This document shows, piece by piece, positions 1 through 8,978 of a DNA stretch of 64,000 nt. The stretch comes from CAZICM01 sp964537685 (GTDB taxonomy: Bacteria; Myxococcota_A; Polyangia; Polyangiales; Polyangiaceae). The stretch covers positions 1-64,000 of the forward strand of contig CAZICM010000020.1 in NCBI GenBank assembly GCA_964537685.1. The letters are read 5' to 3'. The position numbers and the translations under genes were made by a program. Within the stretch, counting starts at the first letter, position 1. Each line of letters opens with the position of its first letter. Below the pieces are notes generated by a model that made no database searches, was not told the origin of the DNA, and was given only the letters and a program-made list of their open reading frames with translations.

Positions 1-21
1 AAGCCGAACGCTTGGCGCGCG

Positions 22-121
22 NNNNNNNNNNNNNNNNNNNNNNNNNNNNNNNNNNNNNNNNNNNNNNNNNNNNNNNNNNNNNNNNNNNNNNNNNNNNNNN
101 NNNNNNNNNNNNNNNNNNNNN
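22..121. other. Assembly gap of exactly 100 N
   Basis: Positions 22-121 are all N. The round length points to a scaffolding placeholder, not a measured gap. The gap lies inside a 48-bp tandem repeat, and the repeat reading frame before it (codons starting at position 3) differs from the frame after it (codons starting at position 124). The true missing length is therefore not 100 bases, or is not known. Confidence 0.97.
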
Positions 122-402
122 AAGCCGCAGAGAAAGCAGCTCGCGAGGAAGCCGAACGCTTGGCGCGCGAAGCCGCGGAGAAAGCAGCGCGAGAAGAAGC
201 CGAACGCCTGGCTCGCGAAGCTGCGGAGAAAGCAGCGCGAGAAGAAGCCGAACGCCTGGCGCGCGAAGCCGCAGAGAAAGCAGCTCGCGAGGAAGCCGAA
301 CGCTTGGCGCGCGAAGCCGCAGAGAAAGCAGCTCGCGAGGAAGCCGAGAGGCTTGCGCAAGAAGAAGCCGAACGCCTGGCCCGCGAAGCCGCGGAACTCG
401 CG
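122..402 (+). repeat. 48-bp tandem coding repeats
   Basis: A 48-bp unit encoding the 16-residue block AREAAEKAAREEAERL is repeated head to tail: part of a unit up to 162, then full units at 163-210, 211-258, 259-306 and 307-354. A half unit (355-378) and a diverged unit follow. Copies differ mainly at third codon positions, so the protein period is kept while the DNA drifts. More copies probably lie in the N gap and left of the window. Confidence 0.93.
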
Positions 403-780
403 AAACAGGCCGAAGAGCAAGCCCCGATCTCCTCGAAAAAGCTTATTTCCACCGACGAATATCGGCCTTCCGAACCGATTGCAGAACTCGGCGAAGAACA
501 GCCCGCCCCAGAGTCAGGCGAAATTGCAAGCCAGCGCAAACCCGCTGGTGTGCCCACCCCCGCCGAGCTTCGCTTTGTGGTCGAGCCGGCTCCAGCTCCA
601 GCCCCAGAACCCGCCTTCGCCGCATCTGCACCTCCCTTGGCGATCGATGTGTTCGCCGATTCAGTAAAACGCCCGGCCATCAGCGCCGATGTGGCTCACT
701 TCGTCGGTGCTGTTCGAGAACGAAAACCCGTTACTTTCGGCGCTTTGCTCGATCTGTCGCTGGCTCTCGGCGAAGATTGA
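122..780 (+). CDS. Ala/Glu/Arg coiled-coil repeat protein, C-terminal part
   Basis: This is the 3' end of a longer gene; the start lies left of the window or in the gap. About 95 residues of 16-residue repeats, rich in Ala, Glu, Arg and Lys, predict a long charged alpha-helix or coiled coil. A Pro/Ala/Glu-rich linker and a short tail of about 45 residues ending in LLDLSLALGED follow. Similar helical repeats occur in cytoskeletal, gliding-motility and TolA-like proteins, but the family cannot be named from this part. A TTG at 160 opens the reading frame after the gap but is an internal repeat codon, so it should not be taken as the start. The stop is 22 bp from the convergent miaA stop. Confidence 0.75.
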
Positions 781-802
781 TCCCCCACATCGATGTTCGC
801 CC

Positions 803-1705
803 TCAGCGCGATAGGGCTACCCACCTCATCGGCAAATCGCGAATCCACGTTCTTTGCCTTCGCACAAACACCCGAGTGGCTCTCACAATCGCCGTCAAAA
901 GCTCCTCTTCAGGAAGCCGCCCTTCCACATGATCCAACACTTGCCGGTAGCCGACCGAACCCATCGCCCGCGCTTCCCGGTATCCCCGTTCAATCAGCGA
1001 GCGCACTTCCTCTTTCCAGCCCGACGCAAGCCACATCGCCGCCCGCTGCTCGATGCGAATATCCAACTCGTCCCGCGCCCGATCGGCCCCCACAAACACC
1101 GCCTCGTGCCGCCTCGCCTTAAACCCATGCCCCGCAAGAATCTCGCTCTGCGGCCTTCCTGACAGCTCAAATACCTCGAGCGCCCGGCTTACCCTCACAA
1201 AGTCATTCGGCGAAAGCTTCTTGGCGCTCTCCGCGTCCACCCGCGAAAGCTTCTCATGAAGCGCCGCCCTCCCATGCGCCTCCGCAAAAGCTTGATGCGC
1301 CGCCCGTATCTCCGCGTTTCCCGCCGGCAAATTCGATAGGCCCCACACCAAAGCCTTCACCCACAAAAAAGTCCCCCCGCATATCACAGGCACCTTTCCC
1401 CGCGCCCGGATGTCCGCAATCGCCGCCTCGCCAAGCTCCGCAAAACGCTGCGCATCCACCGATTCCAGCGCGTCGAGCACATCCACCAGATGATGCCGCG
1501 CCCTTCTTTGCTCCTCCGCGCTCGGCTTGCCCGAACCCACATCAAATCCCCGGTAAATCTGCACGCTATCGGCGCCCACCACTTCACCGTCAAAACGTTC
1601 GCACAAGCGCAGCGCAAGCTCGGTCTTGCCGCTCGCCGTCGGCCCAACCACCACCAAAAGCTCATCGTCCCGCGGCTTTTCAATCGCCGACAAATCCAGC
1701 GCCAT
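803..1705 (-). CDS. miaA: tRNA dimethylallyltransferase MiaA
   Basis: MiaA transfers a dimethylallyl group from DMAPP to N6 of A37 in tRNAs that read UNN codons; this is the first step towards ms2i6A. The 300-residue protein has the normal family length. It carries the N-terminal P-loop GPTASGKTELAL (about residues 21-32), the conserved GADSVQIYRGFDVGSGKP block (about 44-61) used in substrate and tRNA recognition, and a C-terminal region ending in an RRQRTWIR element typical of the family. It starts 5 bp after the mutL stop on the same strand, so the two are almost certainly co-transcribed, a pairing also known from enterobacteria. Confidence 0.96.
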   Translation of the reverse strand: MALDLSAIEKPRDDELLVVVGPTASGKTELALRLCERFDGEVVGADSVQIYRGFDVGSGKPSAEEQRRARHHLVDVLDALESVDAQRFAELGEAAIADIRARGKVPVICGGTFLWVKALVWGLSNLPAGNAEIRAAHQAFAEAHGRAALHEKLSRVDAESAKKLSPNDFVRVSRALEVFELSGRPQSEILAGHGFKARRHEAVFVGADRARDELDIRIEQRAAMWLASGWKEEVRSLIERGYREARAMGSVGYRQVLDHVEGRLPEEELLTAIVRATRVFVRRQRTWIRDLPMRWVALSR

Positions 1706-1710
1706 CCCGC

Positions 1711-3624
1711 TTATCTCCGGCCCACGCGCAACTCGAGCTCGCTAAAGCTAATGCGCATCACAATCGGCCTTCCATGCGGACAATGCCCCGCGAAATCCAC
1801 TTCATCCAACGCCTGAAGCAGCGCCTTCGCCTCATCGGCCGTCACCGCATCGCCCGCCCGCACCGATCCATGACAGGCCATCGTCGCCAGCGCCAAATCG
1901 ATGGCCCCCGAAAATGCCCGCCCTCCCAAATGACCAAGCTCCGCCAGCAAATCGCGCAACAGCCGCTCCGCGTTCGCCTTCTCGAGCAATTTGGGCACCG
2001 CGTGCACCCCAAGCTGCGTATTGCCCATGGGCCTCACATCAAAGCCCGCCCGCTCGATTTCCGAAGTCGCCTCTTCCAGCAGCGCCACTTCAGCCGGAGT
2101 CACCGTAAACACCAGCGGAAACAGTAGTTTTTGCGTTGCAACATCCTTGCCGCGATAAGCCTTTGACAGCTTTCCAAAGGTCACCCGCTCCGCCGCCGCA
2201 TGCTGATCGATCACATACAGACCATCGCGACCCTCGCACAAAAGAAACATCCCTTTGACTTGAGCCAAAAACCGAAGACTCGAGAACGAACCCGCCGGTT
2301 TCTCTGTGCGCGGAGCGGCCAACAGCTCGCTCACCGTCGGATAAACAGCCGCCGCAGCCTTTGGCGCCACTTCAACAACCGCTTCTGTTCCCGGGTATTT
2401 GGAGAAGGGCTGACGCTCCGGCATTTCTGAATACGCCGCAAACGAAGGCGCGTCCGCCCCGCTCTTCACGTCCGCCTTTATTTCAGCCGCTTTAGGTTCG
2501 GCCATCGCCTCTTTTGGAGGCAGCGGCGCAGGCGAAAATAACCATCCGCCTCCCCCTTCATCCACCGGCTGATCCTTAAGAATTTTCCCCTCTGCCCCGG
2601 ATTTATGCTTCCCCCATTGCGATCGATCGGGCTCGGGCAATCCAAACGCAACCGCAAGCTCCGGCGCGATAATTTTATAAACCGCATCCGCAACAGCCCG
2701 CCCATCCGCAAAACGCACTTCCGCCTTCTGAGGATGCACATTCACATCCACCAATTCGGCCGCCAGATCGATATACACAACCCCCACCGGATAACGCCCA
2801 GGCTCGAGCACACTGCCGTACGCCATCGCCACCGCCCGCGACAGCGTCCGATCGCGGATAAAACGCCCATTCACAAACATCAACAGCCCGCCCGCACCCG
2901 ATCGCGCCCGCTCCGGCCTCGACAAATACGCTTCCACCGAAAGCGGCCCCCGCTCACCCCGGCACGCCGCCAGCTCCTCGCCCAAAAAGGCCGCCCTCGC
3001 CCTTTCCTGCCGGCTCTTCGCCCTTAAATATTCCCGCGCAACCCGCCCTTCCCTCGCCAAAATCAGCGTCACATCCGGCTCGCACAGCGCCAGCGCTTGC
3101 ACCACTTCCGATACGGCCGCCGATTCCGTCTGCACCGCCTTCAAAAACTTCCGGCGCGCCGGCACATTGAAAAACAACTCGCGAACCACCACCACCGTAC
3201 CCACCGCACATCCACAGGGCTTCACGTCCGGCGGACCCCCGCCCTCGAGCCGCACCAGCGTCCCCTCCGCCGAATCTGCACGCCGCGTCTGAAGCTCAAA
3301 ACGGCTCACCGATGCAATGCTCGGCAGCGCCTCACCCCTAAAACCAAAACTCGACAGCGCCCGCAAATCATCAAAACGGGCAATCTTGCTCGTCGCATGC
3401 CGAAGCACACTCATCCGGGCATCCTCCGCATCCATGCCCGAACCATCATCGGCCACCCTCAACAGCCCAATCCCGCCCCCTTCAATATCCACTCGAATCC
3501 GCTTCGCCCCCGCATCCAGCGAATTCTCCAAAAGCTCCTTCACCACACTCGCGGGCCGCTCAACCACTTCCCCTGCGGCAATCTGATTCGCCAAATCCTC
3601 TGAAAGAACCGAAATCCGGCTCAC
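1711..3624 (-). CDS. mutL: DNA mismatch repair protein MutL
   Basis: MutL couples MutS mismatch recognition to strand incision. The 637-residue protein has the N-terminal GHKL ATPase motifs: an E-L-x-x-N-S-L-D-A-G helix, DDGSGM, ATSKI and GFRGEAL. A variable Pro/Ala/Lys-rich linker (about residues 340-440) leads to a C-terminal dimerisation domain with DQHAAAER, an ACHGSVRA-like motif and CPHGRP. These match the metal-site motifs of endonuclease-type MutL, although the second Glu of the DQHA(X)2E(X)4E motif is Gly here, so nicking activity is likely but not certain. The start overlaps the upstream ORF by ATGA, implying translational coupling. No mutS lies in the window. Confidence 0.96.
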   Translation of the reverse strand: MSRISVLSEDLANQIAAGEVVERPASVVKELLENSLDAGAKRIRVDIEGGGIGLLRVADDGSGMDAEDARMSVLRHATSKIARFDDLRALSSFGFRGEALPSIASVSRFELQTRRADSAEGTLVRLEGGGPPDVKPCGCAVGTVVVVRELFFNVPARRKFLKAVQTESAAVSEVVQALALCEPDVTLILAREGRVAREYLRAKSRQERARAAFLGEELAACRGERGPLSVEAYLSRPERARSGAGGLLMFVNGRFIRDRTLSRAVAMAYGSVLEPGRYPVGVVYIDLAAELVDVNVHPQKAEVRFADGRAVADAVYKIIAPELAVAFGLPEPDRSQWGKHKSGAEGKILKDQPVDEGGGGWLFSPAPLPPKEAMAEPKAAEIKADVKSGADAPSFAAYSEMPERQPFSKYPGTEAVVEVAPKAAAAVYPTVSELLAAPRTEKPAGSFSSLRFLAQVKGMFLLCEGRDGLYVIDQHAAAERVTFGKLSKAYRGKDVATQKLLFPLVFTVTPAEVALLEEATSEIERAGFDVRPMGNTQLGVHAVPKLLEKANAERLLRDLLAELGHLGGRAFSGAIDLALATMACHGSVRAGDAVTADEAKALLQALDEVDFAGHCPHGRPIVMRISFSELELRVGRR

Positions 3625-4376
3625 GGCTCATCCTCGTTCCGGTCTTCCTCCGCTTCCAAAAGCTTCTCCGAAGCCTCAAAAAAACGCTTCGTCCTCGCCC
3701 GCGAAAGCGCCAAAAACGCACTCCCAAAAATCGCCGTTTCAAGCAAAACCAAGCGCGCCCGCTCCACCCAATACCAAAACTGGCGGCTGCGCATCATCGA
3801 CAGAAGCGCCTGCTGAGCCTCGACATCTTCACGCCGCGCCCCCGCCTTCGCCACCGGCAAAAGCTCACTCGCCCGGCCCACCGCCTCAATCCATTCGGCC
3901 CGCACCGAACGGGTCAGCGCAAAATCGACCAGCGCAAGCAGCGCATTCGCGGCGATGGCCTGAAGAGCCAGCCCTCTCGCACCGCGCCGCCCATTCATCG
4001 CGCTCACACTCGCCAAGACCAGCAGGCAAGAAAGCAAAAACTTCGCAATCGCCAGCGGATACGTAACCGAATGAGCATTGAGCATCGCGCGGAACTGCGC
4101 CGAATACATCGCCACCCACAGCATTTGCAGCGCATCGCCGTCGGCCTGTTTCGACAGCTCGCCCGCCACATCGGCCACACTATTTTGGCGCAGCACCATC
4201 ATCGTGGAGCAGCCACTCATCAGACCGCTCACACCCACCAGCCAAAGCAGCATCATCGCGGCAATCAAGTACCAAGGGCGCAGCGAAGCCACGCGGGCGC
4301 GCTGCTCGCCGTGCGGAGAGGTGCGTTGCGATGGAGGAGGCGTGGAATCCACAGCGGATGACAGTGGCTCTACCAC
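3621..4376 (-). CDS. Multi-pass membrane protein upstream of mutL
   Basis: Unrecognised 251-residue protein. After about 30 polar residues there is a hydrophobic helix (about 35-55) that ends in a Gly-Cys-Ser sequence. Further hydrophobic segments lie near residues 105-125 and 135-155, and another near 210-225, followed by an acidic tail (EAEEDRNEDEP). The Cys is preceded by a lipobox-like stretch, but it is too far from the N terminus for a confident lipoprotein call. The stop overlaps the mutL start (ATGA), so this is the first gene of an orf-mutL-miaA unit. A role in repair is not implied. Confidence 0.75.
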   Translation of the reverse strand: MVEPLSSAVDSTPPPSQRTSPHGEQRARVASLRPWYLIAAMMLLWLVGVSGLMSGCSTMMVLRQNSVADVAGELSKQADGDALQMLWVAMYSAQFRAMLNAHSVTYPLAIAKFLLSCLLVLASVSAMNGRRGARGLALQAIAANALLALVDFALTRSVRAEWIEAVGRASELLPVAKAGARREDVEAQQALLSMMRSRQFWYWVERARLVLLETAIFGSAFLALSRARTKRFFEASEKLLEAEEDRNEDEP

Positions 4377-4572
4377 GAAGCGGGGGAAAACGGATCGGCC
4401 GTGCTTACTCGGCGTGCTGAATTGCTGAGGATTTTATTCTTTTGAAAACCATTCCGATCGAAATGGCTCTTCACAAAATCATTGCCTCGGAATCCTGCCC
4501 GATTGAAAAGCCAAAAATACGATCAAATGATGAAAACAAACAAATGTATTGCCTTGCGCTTAGGGCGGGTTC

Positions 4573-5148
4573 CTAAAAAGTCCAGCGCATCCGAATATTC
4601 CCCGGCCCGACGCCCACCGCCGGAATCGCCTTTGCCCACGCGGGCTTATCCGGCTCGGGACGCGCCCCATACACCATCATCAGACCCCCCGTTATCGCCA
4701 GCGTCCCCCCGCCGATCATCATCAAAAGCCCCGTCGTCTGATCGGAAGTCAGCTCGCATTCCGGACACGTCGCATCACCGCCCCCATAACGAAGCCCCGT
4801 CCCCGCCAGCAACGCAATAAAACCAGCCCCGCCCACCACAAGCCCAACCCCAAATAAAAAGGGGCTCGCCATCTTTGTTTCCAATTGCTCGGCCGGTATC
4901 GAATCGTCTTCCTCCACCTCGTACGACGTGGGCGGCGGCGCGGGAAGCTCTTCTGTTGCAGGCTCCGGAGGCGGCGGCGGTTCTTCAAAAGTATCCTTCG
5001 CCTCAGGATCGGCCGCCGTATTCGAAGGCGGAAGCTGCGGCAGCGCCTCTGCCTTTGGCTCATCCGCCAAAGCATTCCGATCTGCCCCCACAACCAGCGC
5101 CGCCGCGCTTAAACACCCAACAAGCCAAGGCCCAAAGCGCAAATTCAT
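4573..5148 (-). CDS. Exported proline/glutamate-rich protein with two membrane helices
   Basis: Unrecognised 191-residue protein. It starts with a signal peptide (residues 1-28, ending near ALADE). A linker rich in Pro, Glu and Ala (about 29-90) follows, then two glycine-rich hydrophobic segments (about 95-115 and 140-160) separated by a short loop with a C-x-x-C pair (TCPEC). An AGGG sequence a few bases before the ATG can serve as ribosome binding site. The layout, with a periplasmic linker and a pair of helices, recurs in many myxobacterial hypothetical proteins. The 196 bases upstream towards 4377 are AT-rich and hold no other gene. Confidence 0.7.
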   Translation of the reverse strand: MNLRFGPWLVGCLSAAALVVGADRNALADEPKAEALPQLPPSNTAADPEAKDTFEEPPPPPEPATEELPAPPPTSYEVEEDDSIPAEQLETKMASPFLFGVGLVVGGAGFIALLAGTGLRYGGGDATCPECELTSDQTTGLLMMIGGGTLAITGGLMMVYGARPEPDKPAWAKAIPAVGVGPGNIRMRWTF

Positions 5149-5264
5149 AAGACCCTAAACTATAGGATCCGGCACCCAAAAGGAATTCATTCCATCTGCC
5201 GCTTTCCTCGCGCTCCGCCCGCCCATACATTGTTTTGATTGGGCCTTAATTTACGGAGAATTTT

Positions 5265-8200
5265 ATGCGCTTTCCCATTCCCAAACACCCCTCTCCAAAC
5301 CGGCTTTTTCCCCTGTTTGCGGCAGCGCTTACCCTATCGATCGGCCATCGCGCCGCCGCCTCCGAATGGCCCGCCGCCCGCCGCGATGCCGCCCACACCG
5401 CCGCCGCCCCAGGAAACCTGCCCGCAGGCATTCCCAGCATCGTCTGGCGCGCCTATCTTGGAGGCCGCCCCACCGGCGAAAAAGCCCGTTTCGGCCTCCC
5501 CAGCCCCCATATCGCCATAGCCTTCAAAGCCGGCCGATTAATCGCCAAAGACGTAAATACCCAGGCCCCACTCTGGCAAAGCCCGCCCATCGGACCCGGC
5601 TTGATTGCCGATATCGCCGATCTCCAAGGCAATGGCAATCATCAAATTGTCGCCTATACCGATGAAAATGCCTGGATCATCGATTCCAATACAGGAGATA
5701 TTCTCTGGCAATCGCCCCAAGGCGCCTTTGGCCGCATCGGCGAAGTCCGCGTCACCGATTTAAACGGCGATCAAATTCAAGACGTGTACATCGACGATGG
5801 AAGCGGCGGCAAAACCGGCCTCTATTCATCGGCCGCCTATTCATTTTCATCCGGCTTCGCCTCGCCCATTTCGCTATGGAACCGGCCCTATTCCACCGAT
5901 CCCCCTTCGGTAAACGCGGGCACCGATGCCCTCTGGGATCTCAATGCCGATGGCATTCCCGAAATCGTCCTCTGCGCCTACAAAGAAGCCTTGGTCATCC
6001 GCGGCGATACCGGCGCGCCCATCACGCTTTTAAATCTTCCCAATACCATCGGAAACCCTTTCTCCCAAGGCACTGCCCTCGCCGCCGATCTCCATCCAAA
6101 CCCAGGAAAAGAATTGATTGTCGTTCAAGGCGAAGGCCAAGTCGTCAATCAAGGAGGCCCCCCCGCATTGATGGTATATTCCTTCAATCCTTTGATTTCT
6201 GGACCCGCTCAATTTCTATATCAAAAAAGCTCGCAGCATTATGAAGCCGAAATCGTTCAATCCGCCGAAATGGTCGCCGATTTCGATGGAGATGGCCAAT
6301 CCGAACTCGTATTTTCCCAGCGCTCGCCCCTCACCGGCATGGAATGGCTCACCGAAATCCTAAACGGATCAACGGGAAATACCCTCGCCGCCTATACGGG
6401 AGCCCGTTTTGAAGGCGCGGCCGATCTCAATGGCCTGCCCGGCGATGAATTGGTGCTCGCCAATGCTCAAGGACTTTCTGTCTATGCCTGGCAAAATGGA
6501 GCATTCAATCCAATCACTCAGCCCCTGCCCGGCCTTCGCGCCCTGACAACAAGCGACAGCGAAGCCAAAAAACACGCGCCCATTGATCGAAAAATGGCCG
6601 TCATTCAAAGGCCCGGAGAGCCCGCCGAACTTTTGGTTGGACAGCCTGCCCACAGCGGAGAATATAGCGAACTCAATACATTGCAATCCTTCAGCAATGC
6701 GATCAATATGTCCCTCGATGCCTCTTCCCCCAATGGCTGGGCACAGGCCCAAACCTATACACCCGCGGTGGGCATCATAACGGATGTAATGCCCGCGCCC
6801 TATTCGACCCGCCCCTATCCTCAAATGGCCATGGGCACAAGCTTTGGAACCCTTGAAATTCTCGATTCCGACATGATGCTCACCAACGGCGATGTCGCGC
6901 TGGATCAGCTTCCCCTGGGCACCCGCATTGGAGGCACATTCCTGCCGAGGGAAGCCATTTCCGAAGGCCCCCGCATTACCCGCGATTCAGAAAGTCCTTT
7001 GGTTGTATTGCCAGGATCTCCCAAGGGATTGAACGTAGCCAATGCCAAAAACGCTTCATTGGTGGTCGAGCCTCAAACCCGATGGATCGCGCCCAATATG
7101 AACATGGCCTCCGCCATGCCTGCTCCGCCCGGACAAATCGATCCCTGGATTGTGGGCATGGAAGGCAGCCTGCTCACGGCCCGCGCCTCCGCGACCGGAA
7201 ATATTCTCCGGCAAATCGATTTGGGCGATGGACGCGCCGCCGCCCCGCCCATGCTTCTCCATCAAAATGGAGTGCCGGGCCCTGTGGTCGGCGTCGATTT
7301 ACGAACGCCGGGCGTGCAAATCATTCAATGGGCCGTCGATTTGGGAAGCAATACGGTATTATCCACAAGCGATCCGATCGCATTTGGAGGTTATTATGCA
7401 TCGGCGGCGGGCGATATCGACGGCGATGGAAACGACGAATGGTATTGGGTCCGGGAAATTTTGCACCGAAGATCGATTACAAGTCCCGCAATCAGCGATT
7501 TCCCCGGCGTAAAAACAGGCTATGCCAATCCCGTCATCGCTCAATTTTCCGGCTCATCGGCGCCCGATATTTTGCTATCGGGCTCCATTCAAGGCCCTGT
7601 ATTGGTCGACAATTCAATGAATAAAACCTGGGAAGCGCCCTTGCCCGAAGCCATGAATGTCATGGCGGGCACGCGCATCGAATGCTCAGGCAATCCCCGA
7701 TTTATTACACCGGCCCTTCAGAGCCCCGTGCTCCGCTCCTACGATGGCAGCGCGGGAACCCTTATTTCCGAGCGGGTGCTCGCTGGCGGACAAGTCTTCG
7801 CGAGCATAGCCCAGGCCCAGGCAGCGGGCAAAACAACCGGAATGCTCAGCAATGCAAATAGCATCGTTTCTGTACTTCCCGATGGAACTCCGGCCGTATT
7901 GACAGGCTCGACGGATGGATTTTTATATGCGCTCGATGGCTGCTCGATGAATTTATTATGGGCCAAAAATATGGATGCGCCCGTGGCCGAGCCAATTATC
8001 GGCGATACCGACGGCGATGGAATGGATGAAATCGTCGTGAGTGCGGCCGATGGATATGTATACGGACTAGATTTTCCCTTGCTGATCCCGCCGATTGAAT
8101 TGGCGATCGAGGGCGCCGATAAACAGGGCAATAAAACACTACAGGTTGGCGAAAAAGCCTTATTGAAATGGAAATTCCCGCCCGGCACACCTGCCGGGGC

Positions 8201-8894
8201 CGCGGTTGAATTATCGCTGGCCGATCCCGAGGGCCGGCCGATGTGGGAGCCCGCCTACCGGATATTTCAAACGGAATCGGCCGAAATTTCGATGGAAGGC
8301 GCGCTCGCGCAACGGCCCTACCGCGTCATGCTCAGAACGGTCGCGGGCGATCAAGTGAGCGCCGAAACCATGTCGGGAGCGCTGCTGATCGACGATAAAA
8401 ATGCGCCAAAAATAAGTGTCCGGGGCTTTTTGGGCGAAAAGCCCGCGCATGTGCGCCTAGAACTTTCGGCCGAGGATGACCTTTCGCTCAGCCATTATTT
8501 AATCCAGCTCAGCGACCCCGATTCAGGCCATACCCGCGTGGAAGACGACGCGCCCGCGCATGGGAAAAGCGTTCAAGCCAGCCATAGCTTTAAGATTTCC
8601 AAAGAATTTTTTGGAAAAACCATTGAATTGAAATGCGGGGCCATTGATTCGGGAAACAACACGAGCACGGCGATATTGAAAGCCAAATTGGATGAATTGG
8701 GAAATATTCAATTTATTCGATCGGAGGCCAGCTCGGAGCCCCAAGCCGAGCCATCCGGCAAGCAAGTGATCGGAGGCTGCTCGGCCGCACCGGAACCGGT
8801 AGGCGCAGACATAAAAAAGCCCCGATCTCAAGCCCAATGGCTGCTCTTGGGCGCGGCGCTTCTCTTTGTCTCAAGGGCGCGCAAAGGATCCTAA
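5265..8894 (+). CDS. Large exported FG-GAP/PQQ-type beta-propeller protein with MYXO-CTERM-like tail
   Basis: The 1209-residue protein has a signal peptide (about 1-32). Its repeated propeller blades contain Asp-rich calcium-binding-like loops of the form D-x-[DN]-x-D-x-x-x-[DE], for example DLNGDQIQD, DLNADGIPE, DFDGDGQSE, DIDGDGNDE and DTDGDGMDE. These are typical of integrin-alpha-like FG-GAP/VCBS repeats; later blades (AADGYVYGLD) look PQQ-like. A beta-rich region of about 150 residues follows. The last 40 residues hold GGCSAAP (Cys 1172), a hydrophobic helix (WLLLGAALLF) and a basic end (SRARKGS), matching the MYXO-CTERM sorting signal, so surface display by a myxosortase is expected. 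A GGAG ribosome site precedes the ATG. The ligand is unknown. Confidence 0.85.
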   Translation: MRFPIPKHPSPNRLFPLFAAALTLSIGHRAAASEWPAARRDAAHTAAAPGNLPAGIPSIVWRAYLGGRPTGEKARFGLPSPHIAIAFKAGRLIAKDVNTQAPLWQSPPIGPGLIADIADLQGNGNHQIVAYTDENAWIIDSNTGDILWQSPQGAFGRIGEVRVTDLNGDQIQDVYIDDGSGGKTGLYSSAAYSFSSGFASPISLWNRPYSTDPPSVNAGTDALWDLNADGIPEIVLCAYKEALVIRGDTGAPITLLNLPNTIGNPFSQGTALAADLHPNPGKELIVVQGEGQVVNQGGPPALMVYSFNPLISGPAQFLYQKSSQHYEAEIVQSAEMVADFDGDGQSELVFSQRSPLTGMEWLTEILNGSTGNTLAAYTGARFEGAADLNGLPGDELVLANAQGLSVYAWQNGAFNPITQPLPGLRALTTSDSEAKKHAPIDRKMAVIQRPGEPAELLVGQPAHSGEYSELNTLQSFSNAINMSLDASSPNGWAQAQTYTPAVGIITDVMPAPYSTRPYPQMAMGTSFGTLEILDSDMMLTNGDVALDQLPLGTRIGGTFLPREAISEGPRITRDSESPLVVLPGSPKGLNVANAKNASLVVEPQTRWIAPNMNMASAMPAPPGQIDPWIVGMEGSLLTARASATGNILRQIDLGDGRAAAPPMLLHQNGVPGPVVGVDLRTPGVQIIQWAVDLGSNTVLSTSDPIAFGGYYASAAGDIDGDGNDEWYWVREILHRRSITSPAISDFPGVKTGYANPVIAQFSGSSAPDILLSGSIQGPVLVDNSMNKTWEAPLPEAMNVMAGTRIECSGNPRFITPALQSPVLRSYDGSAGTLISERVLAGGQVFASIAQAQAAGKTTGMLSNANSIVSVLPDGTPAVLTGSTDGFLYALDGCSMNLLWAKNMDAPVAEPIIGDTDGDGMDEIVVSAADGYVYGLDFPLLIPPIELAIEGADKQGNKTLQVGEKALLKWKFPPGTPAGAAVELSLADPEGRPMWEPAYRIFQTESAEISMEGALAQRPYRVMLRTVAGDQVSAETMSGALLIDDKNAPKISVRGFLGEKPAHVRLELSAEDDLSLSHYLIQLSDPDSGHTRVEDDAPAHGKSVQASHSFKISKEFFGKTIELKCGAIDSGNNTSTAILKAKLDELGNIQFIRSEASSEPQAEPSGKQVIGGCSAAPEPVGADIKKPRSQAQWLLLGAALLFVSRARKGS

Positions 8895-8978
8895 AATCGT
8901 TGGTGTTCAAACAAATCGTCCGCGCCCATCCCGATTTTAATGGCCGGCCTCAAAAAAAATCGCTAATCGCAGGCCATC

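Noticed and set aside
122..402. Regular 48-bp repeats as a CRISPR array
   Set aside because: There are no spacers: the units are contiguous and encode one continuous protein repeat.
2605..3603. Long plus-strand open frames across mutL
   Set aside because: They are antisense shadows of a well-supported MutL; Arg/His-rich and without motifs.
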